Counted from the stretch's first letter, positions 41,653-51,726 are shown. The stretch: DNA of 64,000 bases from Candidatus Gastranaerophilales bacterium (GCA_910588555.1 CAJUPC010000005.1:4525-68524), one strand, 5' to 3'. Numbers and translations: made by a program. Notes: generated by a model not told the origin, from the sequence alone.

Positions 41653-41943
41653 TTATTTTGTTTTTTCAACGCCTTTGGCATCTTTAATAATAAACGGTCT
41701 GACAAATGCCCAGGTTCCGTATAGTGATGTTAAAAGCCCGCTTGTCATTAGAGCTTTATTAAGCTTTGTTTTTTTCTGTGTAAGTCCGCCGAGAGTAACA
41801 AGAGTTGTACCTGTCATAATTCCTAAATAGCCTTTAAAAATGGTTCTCGGTACAACAATAGTATCTGTCATGTCTGTAGAATTTCTTGTTCTGGTGTGAA
41901 ACTTGTCTAAAAATGTAGTTTTTGCGCTTATTTTATCAATCAT
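41653..41943 (-). CDS. small membrane protein with VPRT motif
   Basis: 96 residues. Its start MIDKISAKT and the motif TIVVPRTIFKGY parallel the large paralogues at 16149 (MIDKVSSVK, AIIPRSIIE) and 17844 (MVIPRTTVD). Two hydrophobic segments follow (YLGIMTGTTLVTLGGL and ALMTSGLLTSLYGTWAFV). It may be a minimal relative of that family. Convergent with radA, 1 bp between stop codons. Function unknown. Confidence 0.65.
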   Translation of the reverse strand: MIDKISAKTTFLDKFHTRTRNSTDMTDTIVVPRTIFKGYLGIMTGTTLVTLGGLTQKKTKLNKALMTSGLLTSLYGTWAFVRPFIIKDAKGVEKTK

Positions 41944-42010
41944 ATTTGTTATAAAATCCGTGAATAAATTTTTTTGCCAGCTTGAAAATTATCTAGGGTG
42001 GCAGTAGCTT

Positions 42011-42041
42011 TGTAGGTCGGATTTACTAATCCGACTTTTTT
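42011..42041 (+). terminator. TAGGTCGG-family hairpin, copy 2, with T-run
   Basis: GTCGGATT / AATCCGAC, TACT loop, followed by six T. It resembles the palindrome at 2259-2283. It lies upstream of the gapA promoter rather than after a plus-strand gene end, so it may insulate gapA or be a dispersed repeat. Confidence 0.55.
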
Positions 42042-42086
42042 ACTGCTTGATTAGTTTTTTTGTTTGTTATATAAATAAAATGTTAA

Positions 42087-43121
<1,035 letters not shown>

Positions 43122-43140
43122 TAAAGAAGTAAAAGTTTTG

Positions 43141-43172
43141 AAAAAAGAGTCCGAAAGGGCTCTTTTTTTTTT
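43141..43172 (+). terminator. terminator of gapA
   Basis: AAGAGTCC / GGGCTCTT stem (one G-T pair) with a GAAA tetraloop and a long T-run. Confidence 0.85.
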
Positions 43173-43239
43173 GCCAACTTGAAAAATATCTAAATATAAT
43201 TTATAATAAAATATGTAGATATTAAAAAAGGAGTTGAAC

Positions 43240-43985
43240 ATGAAAAGATTTAACATTTTACTTAGCTTCGGGGGGGGGGCACTCAGCGCTTAACTCCTTG
43301 TTCTAAGGCTTTTACATTGGCCGAAATATTAATTACACTGGGCATTATTGGTGTAGTTGCGGCGTTGACTATTCCGACACTTATTCAAAATTATACCAAT
43401 AATGTTGTTGAAACAAGATTAAAAAAGGTTTATTCAGTCATGAATCAGGCGATTTTGCGCTCGGAAGAAGATAATGGACCGAAAGAAGCTTGGGATTTTA
43501 CAGAAGCTGATTTTATAGAAAAATATTTTTCACCTTATTTGAATAAGGTTGAAGTGAAAGATATAGAAACTGAAAATTATGATTATAAAGGGATTTATTT
43601 CGCAGATGGAAGTCTTTTGTTGACAAAATCTTCATTTTATAAAGTTTTAAATACTAATTATGGTCTTTATCAAGATTATTACTTTTATCCGAATGCAAAA
43701 AATTTCAAGTTAGAGGAATTTGAAAAACGTGAAAATGTCGGTATCAGTTATTTTGCATTTCGTTTTGCTCCGACGCATAATGAAATTCGTATTGGAATGG
43801 GTTTTCAACCGTATTTTTCGAATATGCCAAGTAATACAATTGTAACCGAGGAATTATTAACTAAACCTTCTTTGTATTCTTGTTCAGAAGACGGCTATTC
43901 TTCAATGCCGGGCTATTGTACTGGCCTAATATGGTTTAATGGTTGGAAAATTCCTAAAAATTATCCGTTTAAAGTTAAACTATAA
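43240..43985 (+). pseudogene. pilin-like gene, out of frame at a G10 tract (probably phase-variable)
   Basis: ATG 43240 has AAGGAG 6-7 nt upstream. The frame MKRFNILLSF runs into ten G (43270-43279) and then stops at TAA 43291-43293. The pilin frame resumes after the tract: SKAFTLAEILITLGIIGVVAALTIP, a prepilin cleavage site (Ala/Phe) and hydrophobic helix, then about 190 residues ending in GWKIPKNYPFKVKL. One more G (11) or two fewer (8) restores one continuous protein. The downstream part (222 residues from 43317) has no further damage. Homologous to the 28385-29112 gene, including the same tract length and the same phase error. Confidence 0.8.
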
Positions 43986-44024
43986 ACAAAAAAAGACTCT
44001 GTTATTACACAGAGTCTTTTTTTG
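43986..44024. terminator. bidirectional terminator between pilin-like gene and rpmE
   Basis: GACTCTGT / ACAGAGTC stem flanked by seven A and seven T; serves both convergent genes. Confidence 0.85.
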
Positions 44025-44038
44025 TTTGTAAATTATAC

Positions 44039-44242
44039 TTATGCTTTTTTGCCGTAACGTTTGTTAAATCTTTCTACACGACCTTCTGAGTCAAGAATTT
44101 TTTGTTGTCCTGTGTAGAACGGGTGGCAGTTGTTGCAAATTTCAACTGTAATGTTGTCCAAAATTGAACCTGTTTCGATTTCGTTACCGCAAACACATTT
44201 AATTGTCATTTTCTTATAATCTGGATGAATTGCGTCTTTCAT
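44039..44242 (-). CDS. rpmE: ribosomal protein bL31 (zinc-binding form)
   Basis: 67 residues. [21 protein letters not shown] followed by [13 protein letters not shown] gives CxC and CxxC zinc ligands, the zinc-containing paralogue type. Conserved end [18 protein letters not shown] ribosome binding site. The 168 bp between this gene and the next hold its promoter and no other gene. Confidence 0.97.
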   Translation of the reverse strand: MKDAIHPDYKKMTIKCVCGNEIETGSILDNITVEICNNCHPFYTGQQKILDSEGRVERFNKRYGKKA

Positions 44243-44410
44243 TATTTTTACCTCTTTCTTTTTTCAAGATTCCAAACTTGATAATATTTCGACTAATTAT
44301 ATGATACTACGGAAATAAAAAAGTGCAAGTATCATGCATTTGTTTGATGTTAATTTTTATTAATCTTGCAATAATATAAAAGTTGTCAGGTTAAAAGGTG
44401 ATTTTTATAT

Positions 44411-44578
44411 ATGAATTTGCATGAACAATGTCTTTTAAGATATCTTCAAAACCCCGATGAATTATCATATTCTACAGAAATATTAAAGCTCAATAATTTT
44501 ATACTTGAGAAAGAGTTTGTTTTGAAAAATTTTGTTGCCAAATCTTCTGCATTCAATTATACTAAAAGAATGAAGTAG
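44411..44578 (+). CDS. small ORF upstream of the CHASE2-GGDEF gene
   Basis: 55 residues (MNLHEQCLLRYLQNPDEL to FNYTKRMK), helical, no known family. AAAAGGTGA lies about 10 nt before the ATG. Its stop codon overlaps the ribosome binding site of the diguanylate cyclase gene 7 bp downstream, suggesting an operon and coupled translation. It could also be only a leader peptide. Confidence 0.5.
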   Translation: MNLHEQCLLRYLQNPDELSYSTEILKLNNFILEKEFVLKNFVAKSSAFNYTKRMK

Positions 44579-44585
44579 AGGTAAT

Positions 44586-46361
44586 ATGTTTAAAAAATTA
44601 TCGTATGCGCTTGGATTGGTTATTTTTGCAGTCTTTGCATTTTTAATTCTTAAAAGTGCAAATTTAAGCGGATTTATTGATTCTATAGAGAATAGGACAT
44701 TTGATTTGCGTCAATCTATTCTGATAAATCAAGGTGCTAAAAAAGCCAGCGAAGATATTGTTATTGTTGCAATTGATGATGCGACTTATGAATACATTCT
44801 TGACAATTTCGGTGAATGGCCTTTGCCTAGAGATATGTATGCAAAGATTATCAACTATTTGGAAAAGCAAAGTCCTCGAGCTATTGCTTTTGATTTGATG
44901 TTTGTAAAATCTTTGAAAAGTCAAAATCAGGCTGATGAAGAACTTGTAAATGCTTTTAAAAAATACAGCAATATATTTACCTCAATGAATTTTGATAATC
45001 AGTCTGAGGATTTACGAGTTCCGCCTGAGCTTCCTGAAAAACTTACTTTAAAAGTAGAAAATAAATCAAAAATTGATTTTTCCGGTTTGACGTTTACAAA
45101 TTGCAGAACTATTCTTGAAGGAATTTTGAATGCTACTTCAAACATAGGTTTAATAAATGTATCACGCTCAGATGACGGTATTTTAAGAACAATGCCGCTT
45201 GTTGTTAAGTATAAAGATGATTTTTATCCTCAATTGGCTTTAAAGGTTAGTCTGAATTATCTTGGTGAGCTTTCGAATACTTATGAAATTGATAAACGCT
45301 CAAACTTTGTTATTGCGGATAAAAAAATATATTTAGACAGAGAAGGCGGAGCTATTTTAAACTGGTATGGACCTGCCGGAACTTATACTTACATTCCTAT
45401 GTATCAATTAATTAAAGCAGTTAACGGACAAAAAACAGATTTGAATTATGATTTTACAAACAAAATTATATACTTTGGAACAACTGCCGCAAGTCTTTTT
45501 GACATCAAAACTGTTCCTGCAGGTAAAATTTATCCCGGTGTTGAGGTTCAGGCAACTTATGTAAACAATATTATTGACAATAACTTTATCAGAAAAGTTG
45601 ATAGAGGTTATACGATTGCGTTAAGTATTTTGCTTGCACTTTTGATTGCGTCTGTTGTAAGCCGTGTAAATTCGGCTTATACAGCTTCTATGGTATGTTT
45701 TTCAAGTTATTTTATATATTTGATGATTGCTTATTATGCTATGAAGTATGAAAATTTATGGCTTGAACTTGTTTATCCTTTGATATTCTCGATTTTTGCA
45801 TTTACTTGTGCTTATATTATTAAATATTTGATTAAATCCCGCGATTTTGAACAGCAGTATAAACTTGCTACAACAGACGGTTTGACAGAGCTTTACAATC
45901 ACAGATATTTTCAAGAACAGATTAGAATGCATGTTGAAAATTCAAAACGATATAACAGTAATTTTTCTTTAATAATTATTGATATAGACTTTTTCAAAAA
46001 ATTTAACGATAATTTTGGTCATCAATCGGGCGATGCTGTGTTAAGGCAGGTTGCTCAGACACTCAAACGCAATGTACGTGCAACAGATATCGTGTGCAGA
46101 TACGGCGGTGAAGAAATGAGTATTATTTTGCCAAATACAGGCAAAGATGTTGCTGTATCAACCGCACAAAAGATTTGTGAAAGAGTGGCACAGCATAAAT
46201 TTAAACTAGCAAACGGCAAGGATACAAATGTTACAATAAGTTTGGGTGTGTCGACATTCCCGTTTGACGGTGACACTGCTTCAAGTTTGATTGACTCTGC
46301 TGATAAAAGACTTTATGAAGCGAAAAATAACGGCAGAAATCAAGTTGGCGGAATTGATTAA
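44586..46361 (+). CDS. CHASE2 sensor diguanylate cyclase
   Basis: 591 residues. One N-terminal membrane helix, an extracytoplasmic CHASE2 domain (about residues 30-335; IVIVAIDDATYEYIL, WPLPRDMYAKIINYL, PRAIAFDLMF), three membrane helices (about 345-415), then a GGDEF domain. Cyclase residues are DGLTELYNHRYFQ, IIDIDFFKKFNDNFGHQSGD and RYGGEEMSIILP, so GGEEM replaces GGEEF but metal- and GTP-binding residues remain. It should make c-di-GMP in response to an external cue. Ribosome binding site AGAGG. Confidence 0.95.
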   Translation: MFKKLSYALGLVIFAVFAFLILKSANLSGFIDSIENRTFDLRQSILINQGAKKASEDIVIVAIDDATYEYILDNFGEWPLPRDMYAKIINYLEKQSPRAIAFDLMFVKSLKSQNQADEELVNAFKKYSNIFTSMNFDNQSEDLRVPPELPEKLTLKVENKSKIDFSGLTFTNCRTILEGILNATSNIGLINVSRSDDGILRTMPLVVKYKDDFYPQLALKVSLNYLGELSNTYEIDKRSNFVIADKKIYLDREGGAILNWYGPAGTYTYIPMYQLIKAVNGQKTDLNYDFTNKIIYFGTTAASLFDIKTVPAGKIYPGVEVQATYVNNIIDNNFIRKVDRGYTIALSILLALLIASVVSRVNSAYTASMVCFSSYFIYLMIAYYAMKYENLWLELVYPLIFSIFAFTCAYIIKYLIKSRDFEQQYKLATTDGLTELYNHRYFQEQIRMHVENSKRYNSNFSLIIIDIDFFKKFNDNFGHQSGDAVLRQVAQTLKRNVRATDIVCRYGGEEMSIILPNTGKDVAVSTAQKICERVAQHKFKLANGKDTNVTISLGVSTFPFDGDTASSLIDSADKRLYEAKNNGRNQVGGID

Positions 46362-46362
46362 T

Positions 46363-46394
46363 AAAAAAAGAAGTACCGAAGTACTTCTTTTTTT
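46363..46394. terminator. terminator after diguanylate cyclase
   Basis: AAAAGAAGTAC / GTACTTCTTTT, CGAA tetraloop, A and T runs on both sides, so it can also serve the convergent gene at 46410. Confidence 0.85.
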
Positions 46395-46409
46395 ATGATT
46401 AAAATTGTT

Positions 46410-47081
46410 TTAAATAACAGGCACATCAACAGGGTCAACAAGGATAACTTTTAGTATGTCGCCTTTATTAAGGTTTACGTTTTTGCCTTTTCTTATCATA
46501 TCAGCAAAAAAATCATAAGCATAATAAGCTCCGCCTCCGATAGCACCGCCGATTGCTCCGACACCTGTCATTAGCTGGTCAGCAACGGGAACATCATCAA
46601 AAACATCTCCGCCCCATTCTGTTGCAGTTGAAGTTATATCTTTAGTTTTCTGCCAGTTTTCTCCCAATGCTTCTTTGTACCCTTTTGAACCTGCAATACC
46701 GCCGTCATAAGTTAAATCAGTTCTACCGATTACTGACATTGACAAAGGTAATTGTCTTCCGTTCGGGGTTACAACGTGGTCAAAGTCAAGATAAAGGATT
46801 GCACCTTTTGAAAATCTCTTCGGAGCTTCTACTTTTTTGATAGTTCCTCTTACAAGTGAACCCATCGGTAAAATTACGTCAGAGTCGTTACTTTGTTCAT
46901 TCATTAAAATCGCACTGAATTCTGTTCCTTGAGCATTGTATGTTGATAATGAATTTGTTAATTTTAATTGAAATTCTGTTCCGGCAGGAATTCTTTTGGT
47001 TTTAACTTTTGCATTAAACGGTGCAGCTGATACTGTGTTTGCAAATAAAAACAGCGATAATATAACGGTCAATAACTTCAT
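46410..47081 (-). CDS. secreted beta-module protein with Gly-rich segment
   Basis: 223 residues with a signal peptide (MKLLTVILSLFLFANTVSA). The module RIPAGTEFQLKLTNSLST, VILPMGSLVRGTIKKVEAPKR, LYLDFDHVVTPNGRQLPL matches the 37214 protein, as does the tail RKGKNVNLNKGDILKVIL. A Gly-rich stretch (GVGAIGGAIGGGAYYAYDFF) lies between. It is a compact version of the longer paralogue. AAAGGAGAG precedes the ATG. Probably envelope-located; function unknown. Confidence 0.75.
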   Translation of the reverse strand: MKLLTVILSLFLFANTVSAAPFNAKVKTKRIPAGTEFQLKLTNSLSTYNAQGTEFSAILMNEQSNDSDVILPMGSLVRGTIKKVEAPKRFSKGAILYLDFDHVVTPNGRQLPLSMSVIGRTDLTYDGGIAGSKGYKEALGENWQKTKDITSTATEWGGDVFDDVPVADQLMTGVGAIGGAIGGGAYYAYDFFADMIRKGKNVNLNKGDILKVILVDPVDVPVI

Positions 47082-47130
47082 TTTTACTCTCCTTTATTTT
47101 CTTTTTTATTTTATATAACTTTTAACATTT

Positions 47131-47159
47131 TTGCAATATTTTTACAAAAGTTTTATAAT
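47131..47159 (+). promoter_or_regulatory. leaderless promoter of TPR gene
   Basis: TTGCAA, 17 nt, TATAAT, 6 nt, ATG at 47166. No ribosome binding site. Confidence 0.7.
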
Positions 47160-47165
47160 AGCGTT

Positions 47166-48092
47166 ATGTCTAAGATTGATAAGATTGAAGAATTACAAGA
47201 GGTATTAAAAGAAAATCAAACAAATTTTCAGGTAAGAAGAGAACTTGCAGTGCTTTTACTTGATAGTAATTATCCACAAGAAGCACTTCAACATTTGTTG
47301 TATCTTGCTAAAATTTTTTCCGATGACGGCGGAATTTTTTATAACCTTGGAATTGCTTATGAAAAATTAAAAAATTTTGTAAAAGCGGAAGAAGCGTATG
47401 AAAAAGCTGTTGAACTTGAACCGGAGGCAATCGATGCTTGTTATAATCTCGGTCTTGTTTATACAGACAGAAGAAAGTTTGAAAAAGCGATTGACTGTTT
47501 TGAAAAAGTTCTGGAAAAAGAGTCAAATGATTCCAATGCCTATTTTTCAATTGGCCTTTGCTACTTTAAGCAAGGAAAATACGATGCTGCAAAATATTAT
47601 TTCCAAAGAACTATTGATTTAAATGATGAAGATATTTATGCTCATTTTTATATGGGGAATATTTTAAAAGAACAAGGCGATATTATCGGTGCAATAGAAA
47701 AGTTTTATAAAGTTCTTGATTTATCTCCAGATTACAGCTGGGCATATTTTAACCTAGCTTCCATTGATTATGAAGCGGGAAATTGGGACTCGGCTATTGA
47801 TAATCTTGAAAAAACTCTAGAGCTTAATCCAAAAGATATTGACGCGTATAAAATTTATGCAAAAATCTTGACAAAAAATAAAAAATACGATAATGCTGCA
47901 GTGATTATGGAGCGTGCGATTGACAATTGCGGTGATGACGGCGATTTATATTATATTTTTGCACAAATTCAAAAGCTCAGAAAAGCAAAAGATGAATATG
48001 TTAAATTGATGAATAATGCTCTCAAATATAACAGAACACTTACTGTTTCGCCAAAACTTGTAAAAAAAGAGCTTGATTTGTTTCTCTCATAA
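47166..48092 (+). CDS. TPR-repeat protein
   Basis: 308 residues, six to seven TPR units almost end to end, for example GIFYNLGIAYEKLKNFVKAE, DACYNLGLVYTDRRKFEKAI and WAYFNLASIDYEAGNWDSAI. Soluble, no signal peptide. A scaffold role is expected; no partner can be named. It lies 55 bp before proS, which has its own ribosome binding site. Confidence 0.9.
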   Translation: MSKIDKIEELQEVLKENQTNFQVRRELAVLLLDSNYPQEALQHLLYLAKIFSDDGGIFYNLGIAYEKLKNFVKAEEAYEKAVELEPEAIDACYNLGLVYTDRRKFEKAIDCFEKVLEKESNDSNAYFSIGLCYFKQGKYDAAKYYFQRTIDLNDEDIYAHFYMGNILKEQGDIIGAIEKFYKVLDLSPDYSWAYFNLASIDYEAGNWDSAIDNLEKTLELNPKDIDAYKIYAKILTKNKKYDNAAVIMERAIDNCGDDGDLYYIFAQIQKLRKAKDEYVKLMNNALKYNRTLTVSPKLVKKELDLFLS

Positions 48093-48147
48093 TTTGTTCG
48101 TGCTAAAATAACAGCAGAATAAAATGACAAAAAGAGGAATATGAATT

Positions 48148-49884
48148 ATGAAAATGTCAAAAATGTTTGTACAAACTTTAAGAGAATTTCCGTCCGATGC
48201 GGAAGTTATTTCTCATAAAATGCTCGGCAGAGCAGGGTTTATAAAAAAACTTGTTCCGGGGGTATATACATATCAGCCTTTAATGTGGAGAGTTTTGAAA
48301 AAAATTGAAAACATTGTTAGAGAAGAAATGGATAATGCAGGCGCTCAGGAACTTTTAATGCCGTTTGTTCAGCCTAAAGAACTCTGGGAAGAGTCAGGCA
48401 GATGGGAAGCTTACGGTAAAGAATTAATGAGATTAAAAGACCGTCATGACCGTGATATGTGTCTTGGGCCGACTCACGAAGAAATTATTACATCTGTTGC
48501 GCGTGACGGATTAAAATCTTATAAACAATTACCCGTAAATTTATACCAAATTCAATCAAAATTCAGAGATGAAATCAGACCGCGTTACGGCTTGTTAAGA
48601 GGCCGCGAATTCATTATGAAAGACGCTTACAGTTTTGATATTGATGAAGCGGGTCTTGATAAAGAATATGAAAATATGGCTAAAGCTTACAAACGTATCT
48701 TTGAACGCTGCGGGCTTGATACAAAAATGGTTCAATCTGACTCTGGTGCAATCGGAGGAAGCGTTTCTCACGAATTTATGGTAATTACTGACACTGACGC
48801 CGGAGAAAATGATGTGTTCTACTGCAACGACTGTGATTATTCGGCAAATTCAAACCATGCCGTATCAAATTTGCCTGACGCTGTAGTTGACGGTAAAGAG
48901 TATTTCAAAGAAGCAAAAATAGTTGACACTCCGAATACTCATTCAATTGAACAATTGAGCGAATTTTTGAATATTCCTTCAACTTTGATTTTGAAAACTC
49001 TTGTTTATATTGTTGATAAAAAGCCTGTTTTGGCTTTAATCAGAGCTGATAAAACTGTTGAAGAAACAAAATTGATGAATGCAGTCGGCGGTATTGATAT
49101 CAGAATTGCATCTTCTGCGGAAATTGCAGAACTTATGGCTGAAAAAGGTTTTGACGCTGTTCCTGGATTTATCGGACCGAATGGTATGACAGGTATTAAA
49201 ATTGTTGCTGATGAAACAGTAAGAGATATGAAAAACTTTGTTGTCGGTGTTAATCAAACTGATAAACACCTTGTCGGAGCTTATTTGTCTGACTTAGGTG
49301 TTGAACTTAATTACGCTGATATACGTCTTGTAGAATGCGGTGAATTGTGTCCACAGTGCGGAAAACAGCTGCAGGTTACAAAAGGTATTGAAGTCGGTAA
49401 TATCTTTAAACTCGGCACAAAGTATTCTAAACCTATGAACGCTGTTTATACTGATATTAACGGAAAAACTCATCCTTATGTAATGGGTTGTTACGGTATC
49501 GGTATTTCAAGAACAGCAGCAGCTGCTGTTGAAGCTCACTATGATGAGCATGGTATTAAATGGCCTGTTGCAATTGCACCTTATCATGTTGTTATTGTTC
49601 CCGTCAATATTAATGACGAGCTTCAAATGAAGGTTGCAAATAAAATGTATGAAGAACTTAAAAACGCAGGAATTGAAGTTGTTCTTGATGACAGAGATGA
49701 ACGCGCAGGTGTTAAATTTAAAGACGCTGATTTAATCGGGTTTCCGTATAGAGTTACTGTTGGAAAAACAATTAATGAGGGCTTTGTTGAATTTAAAACG
49801 CGCGAAACTGGCGAACAAGAAAAATATACTCCTGAAGAGGCAACAGAAAAATTAATCAATAATATCAAATCGGTGCTTTTATAA
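48148..49884 (+). CDS. proS: prolyl-tRNA synthetase
   Basis: Charges tRNA-Pro. Class II motifs are readable: motif 2 FRDEIRPRYGLLRGREFIMKD and motif 3 MGCYGIGISRTAAAAVE. The editing (INS) domain sits between them (about residues 225-390, with LILKTLVYIVDKKPVLALIR). The anticodon-binding domain ends the protein (LDDRDERAGVKFKDADLIGFPYRVTVG). 578 residues matches the bacterial type. Its stop codon lies in the loop of the terminator hairpin. Confidence 0.97.
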   Translation: MKMSKMFVQTLREFPSDAEVISHKMLGRAGFIKKLVPGVYTYQPLMWRVLKKIENIVREEMDNAGAQELLMPFVQPKELWEESGRWEAYGKELMRLKDRHDRDMCLGPTHEEIITSVARDGLKSYKQLPVNLYQIQSKFRDEIRPRYGLLRGREFIMKDAYSFDIDEAGLDKEYENMAKAYKRIFERCGLDTKMVQSDSGAIGGSVSHEFMVITDTDAGENDVFYCNDCDYSANSNHAVSNLPDAVVDGKEYFKEAKIVDTPNTHSIEQLSEFLNIPSTLILKTLVYIVDKKPVLALIRADKTVEETKLMNAVGGIDIRIASSAEIAELMAEKGFDAVPGFIGPNGMTGIKIVADETVRDMKNFVVGVNQTDKHLVGAYLSDLGVELNYADIRLVECGELCPQCGKQLQVTKGIEVGNIFKLGTKYSKPMNAVYTDINGKTHPYVMGCYGIGISRTAAAAVEAHYDEHGIKWPVAIAPYHVVIVPVNINDELQMKVANKMYEELKNAGIEVVLDDRDERAGVKFKDADLIGFPYRVTVGKTINEGFVEFKTRETGEQEKYTPEEATEKLINNIKSVLL

Positions 49885-49897
49885 GCACCGATTTTTT
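49869..49897 (+). terminator. terminator overlapping the proS stop codon
   Basis: ATCGGTGCTT / AAGCACCGAT stem with T-run; the proS TAA is at 49882-49884, so a translating ribosome would cover the hairpin. Confidence 0.8.
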
Positions 49898-49946
49898 GTA
49901 ATATATAATAGCAAAATTTAATATTTACAGGATTTTTATATTTATT

Positions 49947-50668
49947 ATGAAACCAATAACTCTAAGTGAAATAAAACCTTTAATGACTCCTGTTCAGCAT
50001 TTTTCGGATTGCTATATGATTTCATCAATAGGAGCGCTTGCAAGAAGCGAAGAAGGAAGAAAAATTCTAAGTAAAAATATTGCGCATCGTAAAGATGGAT
50101 TTAGAATACGATTTCAAAATCTCTATGAACGCAGCAGGATTTTTTCGTAACTAAAGAGGAAATGGACGACCTAATTTCACTGGATAAATATTATAATGAA
50201 GTTGTTCAAAAATATGAACAAAATCCGATTATAAAAGCTGTAGAAGTTGCAATGGATAAACTTTTGTCAATACACCCGGAGAAAAAACCTCTTGTTAGCA
50301 GATTTATGCGTTGTCAGGAAAGATTTGAATATAATAAACCGTCTAATTTTATGGAAATGTTTACCGGAAAAACCCCATTTATTTTGAATGAAGGCGGGTT
50401 AAGAATGTCTTTAAAAAAGAAAATACCTGAAACTATTGATTTATTTGAACGGCTAAAGCAGGAGAAAGATTATAGTTTTGTTGCAGGTACGGGAAATAGA
50501 GGCAAAAACGGACTGGTAAGTTATCATTGTTACACTGTTGTTGGGGTTGATGCTGATAATTTTATAAAACTATATGAGTCAAGAAAAAAAGAGTCTATTA
50601 CTTTAAATTTTAGAGAAGCTCTAGACTCTTTGAAATTTTTTGTCGGTTATTTTAAAGGTATGTTGTAA
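49947..50668 (+). pseudogene. cysteine-protease-like gene (calpain/papain-like) with a 1-base frameshift
   Basis: The first frame from 49947 encodes 67 residues with a possible active Cys in HFSDCYMISSIGALAR and ends at TAA 50148-50150. The second frame, best seen from 50162, contains a possible active His in GLVSYHCYTVVGVDADNF. Adding one T to the six-T run at 50140-50145 joins the two as ..RSRIFFVTKEEMDD.. into one protein of about 240 residues. Cys-then-His order and the GDCWFLSALAAL-like helix suggest a calpain or papain fold, moderate certainty. Could be a recent pseudogene, a phase switch or a sequence error. Confidence 0.55.
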
Positions 50669-50670
50669 CT

Positions 50671-51642
50671 CTATTTTTTGTCGAACATTTGTTTAATACC
50701 GTCAACTGAAGATAAAATTCCTGTTGCTTCATAAGGCATATAAACAACTTTGTTATTTTCACCGCTTGTGATTGCAGACATTGTTTCCAAATACTTCATA
50801 GCAATTAAGTATTTGTCAGGTTGACCTTTATCTGCTAATGCTCCGATAATTCTTGAAATTGCTTCTTTTTCCGCATCAGCTTCAATAACACGAGCTTGTG
50901 CAATACCTTCCGCGCGTAAAATTTCGGCCTGTTTTGCACCCTCTGCCGAGCGGATTGCAGCCTCTTTTTCACCTTCTGCTTTTCTGATAGCAGCTTCTTT
51001 AAGGCCTTCAGCTTCGGTGATTGTTGCTTTCTTTTCTCTGTCTGCTTTCATCAATTTATCCATAGAAGCTTGAATATCAGCAGGCGGGAAGATATCTTGA
51101 ATTTCAACACGGTTGACTTTTACACCCCATTTGTTTGTGGCTTCATCAAGTGTTGTTCTCAATTCATCGTTAATTTTACCGCGAGATGTTAATGTTTCTT
51201 GCAAATCCATTTGACCTACAAGGTTTCTTAATGTTGTCTGAGTCAATTTTTCAATAGCGTCAGGCAGGTTTTCTATTTCATAAACAGCACTTTTGGCGTC
51301 AACGATTTGGAAATATATTAAAGCGTTGATAGTAATTGATACGTTATCGCGTGTGATTACGTTCTGGCGCGGAAAATCATACATCTGTTCACGCAAATCA
51401 ATTCTGTCTACGGCTTTAAGATAATAATAATTTCTTCCATCAATTCCTTTTTGCGAAACTTTTTTCAAAATTCCTCGCGGTGCTTCAAGAATAGGGAAGA
51501 TAAAGTTAGGACCTGCACGCAAAGTTTTCTCGTAACGTCCCATTCTTTCTATAATAACTTCCTGTTGCTGCTGTACAATAATTATGCCTTTGAAAACATA
51601 AACAAGCAATGCTGCTAATAGTATTAATAAAAGTATACTCAT
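50671..51642 (-). CDS. SPFH/band 7 (stomatin-like, QmcA-type) membrane protein
   Basis: 323 residues. Start ATG 51642 is chosen since AAAGGAT precedes it and the following MSILLLILLAALLVYVFKGIIIV is the expected membrane anchor. An in-frame ATG at 51717 would bury the anchor behind 25 polar residues. Band 7 domain: QQQEVIIERMGRYEKTLRAGPNF, then NRVEIQDIFPPADIQASM. Ala/Glu/Lys coiled coil AEGEKEAAIRSAEGAKQAEIL follows. It forms membrane scaffolds, paired with the NfeD gene upstream. Confidence 0.92.
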   Translation of the reverse strand: MSILLLILLAALLVYVFKGIIIVQQQQEVIIERMGRYEKTLRAGPNFIFPILEAPRGILKKVSQKGIDGRNYYYLKAVDRIDLREQMYDFPRQNVITRDNVSITINALIYFQIVDAKSAVYEIENLPDAIEKLTQTTLRNLVGQMDLQETLTSRGKINDELRTTLDEATNKWGVKVNRVEIQDIFPPADIQASMDKLMKADREKKATITEAEGLKEAAIRKAEGEKEAAIRSAEGAKQAEILRAEGIAQARVIEADAEKEAISRIIGALADKGQPDKYLIAMKYLETMSAITSGENNKVVYMPYEATGILSSVDGIKQMFDKK

Positions 51643-51726
51643 TTTTTTATCCTTTCCGCCGATACTGGTTCGACTTATTAAATATTGGTTAGTAGTTTTT
51701 ACTCTTTCTGTCGACATTGGTCGAAC

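Noticed and set aside
51643..51717. Upstream ATG for the SPFH protein
   Set aside because: It would place 25 polar residues before the membrane anchor; the inner ATG has a clear AAAGGA site.
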